The notes beneath the pieces are model-generated. The model did no database searches. It was given only the letters and a program-made list of their open reading frames with translations, and had not been told where the DNA came from. A program made the position numbers and the translations under genes. Below, in pieces: positions 8,047-15,282 of a stretch of DNA of 64,000 bases. The stretch is from CAYWTS01 sp964461265 (GTDB taxonomy: Bacteria; Bacteroidota; Ignavibacteria; Tepidaquicellales; OLB5), in contig CAYWTS010000003.1 in assembly GCA_964461265.1 (NCBI GenBank), positions 82,627-146,626 of the forward strand, given 5' to 3'. Numbering within the stretch: position 1 is the first letter of the stretch; the number at the start of each line of letters is the position of its first letter.

Positions 8047-8904
8047 ATGTCAAAAATTATAAAAATTTTCGGTGTACTTTGCGTTTTGACCTTATTGATA
8101 ACAACTTCTCTAGCACAGGATAACAAAGATACAACGCAAAATACTATTTTGAAAAAATATGTTGTGATACGGAATTCACCGTCATTTACATTGCTGGTTA
8201 ATATCAACTATTCACAGTCGGCACTTGAGCTTGCAGGCACTTTTAATGACGATTTCCGTTCGGACCAGTTTATGGATGGAGAAACATTCGGAACCGATAA
8301 AGGGATAGGCGGAAATATTATCGGTAAAATAGCTTTGGGCGACAAAGGCAACTGGAGAGCAACAGTATCTGCGTCATATAATTTGCTTAAATCATATCTT
8401 TTCGGCTCTAAGCCTACACTTGCCGACCAGGGGGAATCGAGTTTTAACGCATTCACATTCGGGCTGGGACTGGAAGATAACTTTACACCAAATCACAATT
8501 TCAAGATATATGCATCATTTGAACTGACTGCAAGTATGATTAACGGAAAAGCTAAAATGTGGGTTGATAACAGGCCTAATGAACCCTATACGTACGATGT
8601 CAAATTTAAAAACAGCTTCAGGGTAGGCTACTCAGTTGGTGGCGGAACAGAATATCTACTCAATGAAAATATTGGTCTAAATATCGGTGTAAGATTCTCA
8701 CACTTGAATTTAATTGGAAAACAGGCAGTAGATATTAAAACAGCACCAATAGCAGGAGAAACACTGGAAATTGCCCTGCCCGACGGTTCTTCAAAAACAT
8801 CAGTTCTTTTTTCGGGTGATAAAAACTTTGCTTTTTTCACAATTCAGGCTGGTATCTGTTTTTATTGGGGTATCAATGAAAAGAGATATAAGATAGGCTT
8901 GTAG
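8047..8904 (+). CDS. Outer-membrane beta-barrel family protein (cassette copy 1, second barrel)
   Basis: 285 residues with an ordinary signal peptide that probably ends near 'TTSLAQ', followed by a strand-rich barrel. Shared positions with the three paralogues include 'SPSFTLLVNINY', 'ETFGTDKGIGGNIIGKIAL', 'NSFRVGYSVGGGTEYLL', 'IGLNIGVRFSHLNL' and the C-terminal 'SGDKNFAFFTIQAGICFYWG'. It starts 20 nt after the previous gene, so they are almost certainly co-transcribed, and it is followed by a strong terminator. Function is unknown. The linkage to a SPOR lipoprotein suggests an envelope role in cell division or outer-membrane anchoring. Confidence 0.7.
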   Translation: MSKIIKIFGVLCVLTLLITTSLAQDNKDTTQNTILKKYVVIRNSPSFTLLVNINYSQSALELAGTFNDDFRSDQFMDGETFGTDKGIGGNIIGKIALGDKGNWRATVSASYNLLKSYLFGSKPTLADQGESSFNAFTFGLGLEDNFTPNHNFKIYASFELTASMINGKAKMWVDNRPNEPYTYDVKFKNSFRVGYSVGGGTEYLLNENIGLNIGVRFSHLNLIGKQAVDIKTAPIAGETLEIALPDGSSKTSVLFSGDKNFAFFTIQAGICFYWGINEKRYKIGL

Positions 8905-8930
8905 TATTTTCATAAAATTTTATTTTTTAT

Positions 8931-8963
8931 GGAGTATCGATTGTTTCGATACTCCTTTTTTTT
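8931..8963 (+). terminator. Rho-independent terminator closing cassette copy 1
   Basis: A perfect 10-bp stem, GGAGTATCGA / TCGATACTCC, with a 5-nt loop, followed by eight T (8956-8963). It separates the two SPOR/beta-barrel cassettes. Confidence 0.9.
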
Positions 8964-9065
8964 AAAATTTTGATAATCCCATATTTGAACTTCAAGTAAA
9001 GCTTTCTTTCTTTGCGCTTAATTTGTTAAAGAAAAAAAAGTTTTCTATAAAAAATAAAAAATCAC

Positions 9066-9096
9066 TTGACTTTCCGTTGCTTTTCACTTATATTTA
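9066..9096 (+). promoter_or_regulatory. Promoter of cassette copy 2 (TTG-N20-TATATTTA)
   Basis: TTGACT (9066-9071), a 17-nt spacer and TATATT (9089-9094) fit both the sigma-70 and Bacteroidota forms. The expected start of transcription falls a few bases before the ATG at 9107. This argues that 9107, not the upstream TTG at 9023, is the start of the SPOR gene. Confidence 0.7.
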
Positions 9097-9106
9097 CATT
9101 AAGTTA

Positions 9107-9541
9107 ATGTCAATAAAGAAAATAGATATTATTTTTTATCTTTTTCTAATAATTGGTATTACCGGGTGCGGTTCCGGAGAATATGACATTAATGAAACAA
9201 CCGTTGAATATACTGAAAAAACGCTTAAATATGATACCTTAATAATACTTTCCTCAGATACCTCATTACATACAACACAAAAAGAAGAACAACTTCAAAT
9301 AAAAACAGAGATATGTTCTTTTACCGTCCAAATTGGTGCTTTTGCAAATGAATCGAACTTCCAGCGGTTCTATGAAAATGCAAAAAGAGTCATTGGCAAC
9401 AATGTTTATTACAGAATTATCAATAGTATTTACAGAATTAGAATAGGAGAATTTAACTCAAAAAGTGAAGCATTAAAGCTTTTAGAAAAAGTAAAAGCTC
9501 TTGGTTATTTTGATGCTTTCGTATTAACAACTAAAAAGTAA
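9107..9541 (+). CDS. SPOR-domain outer-membrane lipoprotein (cassette copy 2)
   Basis: 144 residues from the ATG at 9107, chosen because it puts a clean signal peptide at the N-terminus and sits just after the promoter. The lipobox is 'GITGC', followed by 'GSGEYDI', similar to the copy-1 lipoproteins. A linker of about 50 residues leads to a SPOR domain, 'FTVQIGAF...YRIRIGEF', that ends '...LGYFDAFVLTTKK'. The copy-1 SPOR protein ends with the comparable 'SGYADAFITVFFK'. It starts the second SPOR/beta-barrel/beta-barrel set, with the next gene 9 nt downstream. The role is inferred to be peptidoglycan binding from the outer-membrane side. Confidence 0.8.
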   Translation: MSIKKIDIIFYLFLIIGITGCGSGEYDINETTVEYTEKTLKYDTLIILSSDTSLHTTQKEEQLQIKTEICSFTVQIGAFANESNFQRFYENAKRVIGNNVYYRIINSIYRIRIGEFNSKSEALKLLEKVKALGYFDAFVLTTKK

Positions 9542-9550
9542 AGAAATTTA

Positions 9551-10357
9551 GTGAAAATATCATTAAATAAAACCTTTCTTAGCTGTATAATTATTTTGGC
9601 ATTTTCAACCGTTTTATTTTCCCAGGATACTTCATACCACAGCCTTGCAACTCAAAAAATCCTGAAAATGATAAAATCCGGAAAGGCACCGGTTTTCACA
9701 ATTCAACTTAGTTTTTTGTATAATGTCGGATTGATGGATATGGCTTCGGATGATAACACATCCTTTAAAAGAGATGATTTTATTGGCGGCAGAAATTTCG
9801 GGACACGCTATGGTATCGGAGGAATAATTATAGGTAAAATAGCTCTTCATAAAGCAGGAAATGTAAGACTGAACATTATTTCAGCATACAATCGTTTCCA
9901 GAGTGATTTAATAATTTCCAGTTCAACTGAAGGTAAAGTATTGTATAACGTTTTTTCATGGGGAGTTGGACTTGAAAACTGTTTTAACGCTGATAGAAGA
10001 TTTAAACCATATATAGGATTTGAACTGCAAGGAAGTTTAATTAACGGCAATGCAACAATTAATACCGATACTTCCAGCTTTAGCTTAAAAATTAAAAACA
10101 GCTTTCGCTTCGGTGCATCACTTAACTTTGGATTCGAGTATGTTGTTGCAAAAGCTTTCGGCCTCAATCTGGGAATTAAATTCACTAATGCAAACCTGCT
10201 CTTAAAAGAATCCAAAACAAGCTCGAATCCTGATGAAATTTACCTTAACGACGAAACTGTAACACCAAAAATACCTTACTCGGGATGGAAACAGTTCTTT
10301 TATGCATCATTTAATGCCGGTGTAAATATTTATTTCGGGGCAAAGCATAAGAAATGA
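9551..10357 (+). CDS. Outer-membrane beta-barrel family protein (cassette copy 2, first barrel)
   Basis: 268 residues from a GTG start, with a signal peptide ending near 'STVLFSQ' and then a strand-rich barrel. It is closest in pattern to the 7139 and 10354 proteins: 'KAPVFTIQLSFLYNVGLMD', 'RNFGTRYGIGG', 'GKIALHKAGNVRLNI', 'YNRFQSDL', 'FGLNLGIKFTNANLLLKES' and 'YSGWKQFFYASFNAGVNIYF'. The stop codon overlaps the start of the next gene (ATGA at 10354), so the two are translationally coupled. No named family is recognised. Confidence 0.7.
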   Translation: MKISLNKTFLSCIIILAFSTVLFSQDTSYHSLATQKILKMIKSGKAPVFTIQLSFLYNVGLMDMASDDNTSFKRDDFIGGRNFGTRYGIGGIIIGKIALHKAGNVRLNIISAYNRFQSDLIISSSTEGKVLYNVFSWGVGLENCFNADRRFKPYIGFELQGSLINGNATINTDTSSFSLKIKNSFRFGASLNFGFEYVVAKAFGLNLGIKFTNANLLLKESKTSSNPDEIYLNDETVTPKIPYSGWKQFFYASFNAGVNIYFGAKHKK

Positions 10358-11184
10358 GAAAAGTATTTTTCATATTACCGTTTCTTGTATTAATTTTGTT
10401 TTGTACTGCAAACCTCTTAGCACAGGTTGAAATAAAAGTCGATACGATAAAAACCACGAAAACACGTACACTTCGAATAATAACAACACGTACAGCTCCA
10501 AAATTCATACTGCAGCTCAGCGGTGGATGGAATTTCGGAGCTATGGAGCTTTCAGGTCATAATGGAGGATTCAGTTCATACGATTTTCGTTCAGGCAAAA
10601 GTTTTTGTGCACGAAACGGCTTTGGTGTAAATCTGTCGGCAAAATACCCGCTGGGTAAGGAAGCTCACTTCTGGCTGGTTGCACTTGCCGGATTTAACCG
10701 CTTCCAGAGTAATCTTGTAGCAAGCAACGATGATGAAGGTAAAATCGCTTATAATGCACTCTCGGGAGGATTGGGACTTGACTATAATTTCACTCCAACT
10801 CACCGCGTGAAGTATTTCTTTGGAGCAAATGCTCTGTTCAGCATCATAAACGGAAAGGCTACTATCAGAGACAATGTTTTGCAGACAAACACTGAAGTGA
10901 AAATTAAATGGTCGTCTAGAATCGGATATTCTGCATACATGGGTCTGGAATACTCAATTGAAAATAATTTCGGTTTGAATTGCGGGGTAAGGTTCACTCA
11001 TGCCAATTTACTATTGAAAGAATCACAGGAACCTGTAAATAACGAGATAACGCTTAACGATAAAAGCTTAAATACAGGAAGTCAAATTACTTATTCAGGC
11101 TGGAAACAGTTTGCTTACGTTACCACGTATGCCGGTGTCAGTATTTATTTCAGAGTTAAAGAAAGAAAATATAAGCTGCCCTAA
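10354..11184 (+). CDS. Outer-membrane beta-barrel family protein (cassette copy 2, second barrel)
   Basis: 276 residues. The signal peptide ends near 'CTANLLAQ'. The barrel shares 'TAPKFILQLSGGWNFGAME', 'FNRFQSNLV', 'YNALSGGLGLDYNFTP', 'FGLNCGVRFTHANLLLKES' and 'YSGWKQFAYVTTYAGVSIYF' with its upstream neighbour, and so looks like a recent within-cassette duplicate of it. The gene overlaps the previous stop by 4 nt and converges on lon, 45 nt away. Function unknown. Confidence 0.7.
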   Translation: MRKVFFILPFLVLILFCTANLLAQVEIKVDTIKTTKTRTLRIITTRTAPKFILQLSGGWNFGAMELSGHNGGFSSYDFRSGKSFCARNGFGVNLSAKYPLGKEAHFWLVALAGFNRFQSNLVASNDDEGKIAYNALSGGLGLDYNFTPTHRVKYFFGANALFSIINGKATIRDNVLQTNTEVKIKWSSRIGYSAYMGLEYSIENNFGLNCGVRFTHANLLLKESQEPVNNEITLNDKSLNTGSQITYSGWKQFAYVTTYAGVSIYFRVKERKYKLP

Positions 11185-11228
11185 GATGTAAACTATGAAA
11201 GTCTTTAAAACTTTGATAATTTTTGATG

Positions 11229-13679
11229 CTACTTCCTAAACTTCTTCTTAAACACATTATTCAAAGCATCATCAATCTTTTCCACTGTTATAATACTAAG
11301 TCCTTCTAGCACTTCTTCTGGAACTTCTTTTAAATCTTTCTTATTATCAGCCGGAATAATGACAGTTTTTATGCCTCTGCGTTGTGCAGCAAGGAGTTTT
11401 TCATTTAATCCGCCAATAGGAAGTATCTCACCTCTTAAAGTTATTTCGCCTGTCATTGCAACGTTAGACTTTGTCGGATTATCTGTAAGAGCTGATATCA
11501 TCGCTATAGTTAGTGTAATGCCAGCAGAAGGCCCGTCTTTAGGAATGGCACCTTCAGGGATATGTATATGAATTTCTTTGTTTTTGAAGAAATTATCCGG
11601 TAAACCGAATTTTTTTGAGTTGCTTCGTATGTACGATAAACCTGCCAAAGCAGATTCTTTCATTATATCTCCAAGCTGACCTGTTAATGTAAGCTTTTCC
11701 TTGCCCGGCATTACACAAACCTCAATATCAAGCATATCGCCTCCCATCGATGTCCAAGCAAGCCCGTTTGCCGTACCAACACGATCGACTTTATCTGCAA
11801 TTTTTTCCTTAAATTTTACAACGCCTAAATATCTTTCTACATCCTCGGGTGTAACCTTGAACTTTACTTTCTTTGACTTAGCCAATTTTGAACCATCTTG
11901 CTTTTGCTTTGCATGCGTGAATACTATTTCCCGTGCTATCTTCCTCATCAAGGAGGCAATTTCTCGTTCAAGATTTCTGACCCCTGCTTCTCTAGTGTAA
12001 GAATTAATAATTTTCTTAATTGTTTCTGAAGGAATTTCTATTTCATCCTCATCCAGCCCATGCTCTCTGAAAAGTTTTGGCAATAAGTGCCGTTTCGCTA
12101 TTTCCACTTTCTCATGTTCAAGGTAACCGTGAAGCTCAATAATTTCCATCCTGTCCTGAAGGGGAAGCGGAATCGCGTACTGCACATTTGCAGTTGTAAT
12201 GAATAAGACTTTAGAGAGGTCATAATCCACATCAAGGTAATGGTCGTTAAAGGTATAATTCTGTTCAGGGTCAAGTGCTTCAAGCAATGCGCTTGCGGGG
12301 TCACCGCGGAAATCCATTCCCATCTTATCAATTTCATCCATCAGTATTACGGGATTCGATTTTCCCGCCCGTCTCATCGATTGAATTATCTTGCCGGGCA
12401 TCGAGCCGATATATGTCCGCCTGTGCCCGCGTATTTCGGCTTCATCCCTGACACCTCCAAGCGAAATACGGACAAACTTCCTGTTCAAAGCTCTTGCAAT
12501 TGATTTACCAAGTGATGTTTTGCCAACACCCGGCGGACCTACGAAGCAGAGTATCTGCGCCCTGCCTTTAAACTCCGATTTGTCTTTCTTCCATTTGCTC
12601 TGAGTGTAGATATTATTAATTACGGCGATATGCTCCAGTATTCTTTCCTTTGGCTTTTTTAAACTGTAATGGTCTTCATCGAGTATTTTCTGTGCATTTA
12701 TTATATCAAGATTATCCTGTGAAAACTCATACCATGGAACATTAAGCATCCAGTCGAGGTAATTACGTGAAACAGTGGCTTCGGGAGACATCGGGGGCGT
12801 CTTTTTAAGCTTGGTAAATTCTTCCCATGCTTTTTCTTTTACCTCTTTCGGCATTTTAGATTTCTTTATCTGATCACGCAGTTTAACAAATTCCGGGTCG
12901 GTTTCATCTTCTTCGCCAAGCTCTTCCTGCAAAATTCTTATCTGTTCCTGCACAATGAATTTCCTCTGGTTTTTCTGCATGCTGGTTGAAACCTTTGACT
13001 CGATTTCTTTTTCTACCTGCAAAATGTTCATTTCGCGAGTAAGCAGGTTCACAAGCTCATAGAACTGTGCCTTAATGTTTGTTGTCTCAAGTATCTTTTG
13101 TTTGTTACTTATCGATACGTTAATAGTTGAAGCAATGTAGTAGAGTTTCCGGTCAAATTCTTTTATCGGTTCATAAGCTGTCCATGTTTCCTGAGGTATG
13201 TTGCGGTTAGAGTTAATATATTCCTGGAAAAGCTTATCAGCACGTCGGGTAAGTGCTTCAAGTTCTATAGAGTAATCTATTTTGGGGAATTTATATTCCA
13301 CCTCAGCTTTGATATATTCATCGACCATGAACCTTAACACCTTTGCCTGAACGATACCATCCACCAGCACCTTAATCAGGTTATTGGGAAGCTTAATTAC
13401 CTGTATAACCCTCGCAACAGTTCCGAAGGTATACAAACTTTTGGGTTCCGGGTCTTCTATCCTGGGGTCTTTTTGTGCAACAAGAAGTATATATTTTTCG
13501 TGTTCAAGTCCCTGGTTGATTGCTTTTATGGTCGATTCACGCCCTGCAAGGATGGGATACATCATATAAGGAAAAATAACAATATCCCTGAGCGGAATTA
13601 CAGGTACAACGCTTGGTATTATGCCTTTTGAACCTTCTTGTCCGCCGGGTATTACAACAGTTTCGGGTTTTTCATTCAT
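11229..13679 (-). CDS. lon: ATP-dependent protease Lon
   Basis: 816 residues, typical of LonA. An N-terminal substrate-binding (LAN) region covers about residues 25-230. The AAA+ domain carries Walker A 'GPPGVGKT', Walker B 'VILMDEIDKM' and the 'GGVRDEAEIRGHRRTYIG' block. The protease domain has the Ser of 'DGPSAG' near 718 and the Lys of 'GGLNEKLLA' near 761, the catalytic dyad. It degrades misfolded and regulatory proteins in the cytoplasm. It is a single gene facing the beta-barrel cassette. A promoter of the TTG-N20-TAATTTTG form ends 4 nt before the ATG, so the mRNA is probably leaderless. Confidence 0.97.
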   Translation of the reverse strand: MNEKPETVVIPGGQEGSKGIIPSVVPVIPLRDIVIFPYMMYPILAGRESTIKAINQGLEHEKYILLVAQKDPRIEDPEPKSLYTFGTVARVIQVIKLPNNLIKVLVDGIVQAKVLRFMVDEYIKAEVEYKFPKIDYSIELEALTRRADKLFQEYINSNRNIPQETWTAYEPIKEFDRKLYYIASTINVSISNKQKILETTNIKAQFYELVNLLTREMNILQVEKEIESKVSTSMQKNQRKFIVQEQIRILQEELGEEDETDPEFVKLRDQIKKSKMPKEVKEKAWEEFTKLKKTPPMSPEATVSRNYLDWMLNVPWYEFSQDNLDIINAQKILDEDHYSLKKPKERILEHIAVINNIYTQSKWKKDKSEFKGRAQILCFVGPPGVGKTSLGKSIARALNRKFVRISLGGVRDEAEIRGHRRTYIGSMPGKIIQSMRRAGKSNPVILMDEIDKMGMDFRGDPASALLEALDPEQNYTFNDHYLDVDYDLSKVLFITTANVQYAIPLPLQDRMEIIELHGYLEHEKVEIAKRHLLPKLFREHGLDEDEIEIPSETIKKIINSYTREAGVRNLEREIASLMRKIAREIVFTHAKQKQDGSKLAKSKKVKFKVTPEDVERYLGVVKFKEKIADKVDRVGTANGLAWTSMGGDMLDIEVCVMPGKEKLTLTGQLGDIMKESALAGLSYIRSNSKKFGLPDNFFKNKEIHIHIPEGAIPKDGPSAGITLTIAMISALTDNPTKSNVAMTGEITLRGEILPIGGLNEKLLAAQRRGIKTVIIPADNKKDLKEVPEEVLEGLSIITVEKIDDALNNVFKKKFRK

Positions 13680-13683
13680 ATTA

Positions 13684-13714
13684 CAAAATTATTTCAGATT
13701 CATAGATAGTTCAA
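13684..13714 (-). promoter_or_regulatory. lon promoter (TTG-N20-TAATTTTG)
   Basis: On the minus strand TTG at 13714-13712, exactly 20 nt, then TAATTTTG at 13691-13684, only 4 nt before the ATG at 13679. It also fits TTGAAC-N17-TAATTT. Confidence 0.65.
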
Positions 13715-13749
13715 TGAAAGAAATGGTTTATTGTTGTAATATGCAGATA

Positions 13750-13777
13750 AGAGGTTGTTAATTATTAACAGCCTCTT
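13750..13777. terminator. Hairpin between the BNR remnant and lon
   Basis: Arms AGAGG.TGTTAAT and ATTAACA.CCTCT give about a 12-bp stem with one mismatch. The T-run is weak on both strands. It is probably the old terminator of the gene whose remnant lies at 13833-14072. Confidence 0.5.
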
Positions 13778-13832
13778 TAATTACGTATGTTTAAGTGAAT
13801 TATTACTTGAGTAATCCCGAGCAATCGGGATT

Positions 13833-14072
13833 TCAAAGGTAACTGCTCGTTGACTTTAATGCATCTCTCTGTTCGGTTGCATTTTTATAAGCATTACGCG
13901 GTATAGTATCATAAGTGTATGAACGCTGTAAATAATACCATTTGTATCTCTTTAAAAGTGCATCGCTTTCTTCTTCTTCCTGTGAAAATACATTAATATC
14001 AGCTTTTAAGAAAATAAAAACCAGAAACAAGAAAAATGAAAAGGTACAAAAATTTTTGTTTGTTTTTTCCAT
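13833..14072 (-). pseudogene. N-terminal remnant of a secreted BNR-repeat/T9SS protein
   Basis: Codes for 79 residues: a signal peptide, then 'LLKRYKWYYLQRSYTYDTI' and 'PRNAYKNATEQRDAL'. This region lines up with residues about 38-72 of the 859-residue BNR protein at 18794-21373, which has 'KPSDWFYYQRAYPLDEI' and 'PMEKYFDAMKIKQEQ'. Everything after that, meaning all the propeller repeats and the sorting tail, is missing. The stop codon falls at the edge of the palindrome at 13813-13832. Shine-Dalgarno AAAGGA precedes the ATG. It is most likely a truncated duplicate. It could still be expressed as a small secreted protein. Confidence 0.6.
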
Positions 14073-14514
14073 TTTAATTCCTTTCTATGGAACATTTTTT
14101 TTTATTTTGTTAATTAATTTAAATAAATAGGCAGACAATTAGGAGTTAAGCCCAAAACGGGCATAACAATCCCAAAATGCAAAAAACGGGGACCCCTGCC
14201 AATATTATTTATACCAGTTGTTCCCGTATTGCCTATTATTCAAGAGAACCTCCTTTAGGTTATAATTTGGCTAATGATATTTATATAATTAAACAAAATT
14301 TGTTTTTACTCTTAAATACAAAAATATATAAAATATTGTTTTGTCAATACCTAAGCTTTGTTAATTTAATTAATGTATCTTAAAAAGCTTACTTTTTTCT
14401 AAAAAAAGTTTATTTTATTATTATCAATATTTGCTTAAAAGCAATTAATACATATTTTTGCAACTTTAATATTTTATAAACGTTTTAATTTTAAAATAAC
14501 TAAAGGAGTATTAC
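14073..14514. other. Intergenic region, AT-rich, with one tiny ORF behind a strong Shine-Dalgarno sequence
   Basis: No full gene is visible. On the minus strand a perfect AAAGGAGG (14256-14249) stands 5 nt before a TTG (14243) that opens a 12-codon frame, 'MNNRQYGNNWYK', ending at 14205. Whether it is a leader peptide or chance is unclear. The plus-strand part just before 14515 carries the Shine-Dalgarno sequence AAAGGAG for the lipoprotein gene. Confidence 0.4.
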
Positions 14515-15027
14515 TTGAAAAAATCAATAAATGCAAACATCTTGTTTTTAGTTTGTGCTGTTTTAATTACGGTATTTATCATTGCCTGCAGTGAAAACAC
14601 TACAACAAACACACAGAATCCCGGCACACCGGAAGCAGGTACTATGAGCGGAACAATTACATTTTATGATACTAACCGCGTTTACAGCAGCAATGGTTAT
14701 TATGATTTATCAGCTTATTCAAGCTGGCCGCCAACAGGTGCACCAAACGGAAGCGATACTATTAAGCTTACTAAAAACGGCAACCAGTACATTGGAACAT
14801 TTAAAGTAAAAGGGCTGACAGGCGGCGGTTCTTACGTTTTAGTTGCAGCTTGGATAAAAACACCATACGGTCCCGGCTCGGTTTACGTTCAGGGTGTAAG
14901 AGGATGTGATACTAACAGAACCTGTTACTTTGTAAATCCGAAACGCGATACTCTGCCAACAAACCAGGGACTTGAAAACCTGAACTTTAACGCAGCATTG
15001 GATACGACCAGTAAAGTAAGATTTTAA
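14515..15027 (+). CDS. Lipoprotein of unknown function next to a TonB-dependent receptor
   Basis: 170 residues from a TTG start, chosen because AAAGGAG lies 8 nt upstream and the frame gives a lipoprotein signal with lipobox 'FIIAC' near residue 25. The mature part starts with a Thr/Asn-rich linker. It then has a beta-rich domain with 'GTITFYDTNRVY', 'SSWPPTGAPNGSDTIKL' and 'GGGSYVLVAAWIK'. Two cysteines in 'GCDTNRTC' may form a disulfide. I recognise no named family. Its position upstream of a TonB-dependent receptor on the same strand suggests a surface ligand-binding partner, though 255 bp of repeats separate them. Confidence 0.65.
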   Translation: MKKSINANILFLVCAVLITVFIIACSENTTTNTQNPGTPEAGTMSGTITFYDTNRVYSSNGYYDLSAYSSWPPTGAPNGSDTIKLTKNGNQYIGTFKVKGLTGGGSYVLVAAWIKTPYGPGSVYVQGVRGCDTNRTCYFVNPKRDTLPTNQGLENLNFNAALDTTSKVRF

Positions 15028-15037
15028 ATAATCTATT

Positions 15038-15190
15038 CCCGCAGCCCCGATAAAATTGGGGGCGTAGCGGGAAAATAATCTGTAGAATAAAATACTTTTA
15101 AGCTGAAGATTCAATATTGTTTCGCTCCTACGGAGCTGGTTATACTTTTTTTATAGAATTCTACAAATATTTCGCTCCTAACGGAGCTAA
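15038..15190. repeat. Cluster of three intergenic palindromes
   Basis: A hairpin with arms TCCCGC and GCGGGA (15040-15071) is followed by two copies of TTTCGCTCC-TA(A)-CGGAGCT (15119-15137 and 15170-15189), each a GCTCC/GGAGC hairpin. A third, diverged copy with CTCATATGGAGC lies at 39966-39983. Confidence 0.65.
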
Positions 15191-15282
15191 TATCTGAATA
15201 CAACTTTCTGATTCTGTTTAATAAAAATAAATCCTTTGAAAAATCATATAACAATTGGCTTCAAATAACTACTGAAGCTATT

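Noticed and set aside
9023..9106. Longer start (TTG 9023) for the second SPOR lipoprotein
   Set aside because: It would include the promoter and put about 28 basic residues before the signal peptide. ATG 9107 gives a normal lipoprotein signal.
15114..15190. CRISPR array
   Set aside because: Only two short palindromic copies with unequal surroundings, no regular spacers and no cas genes.
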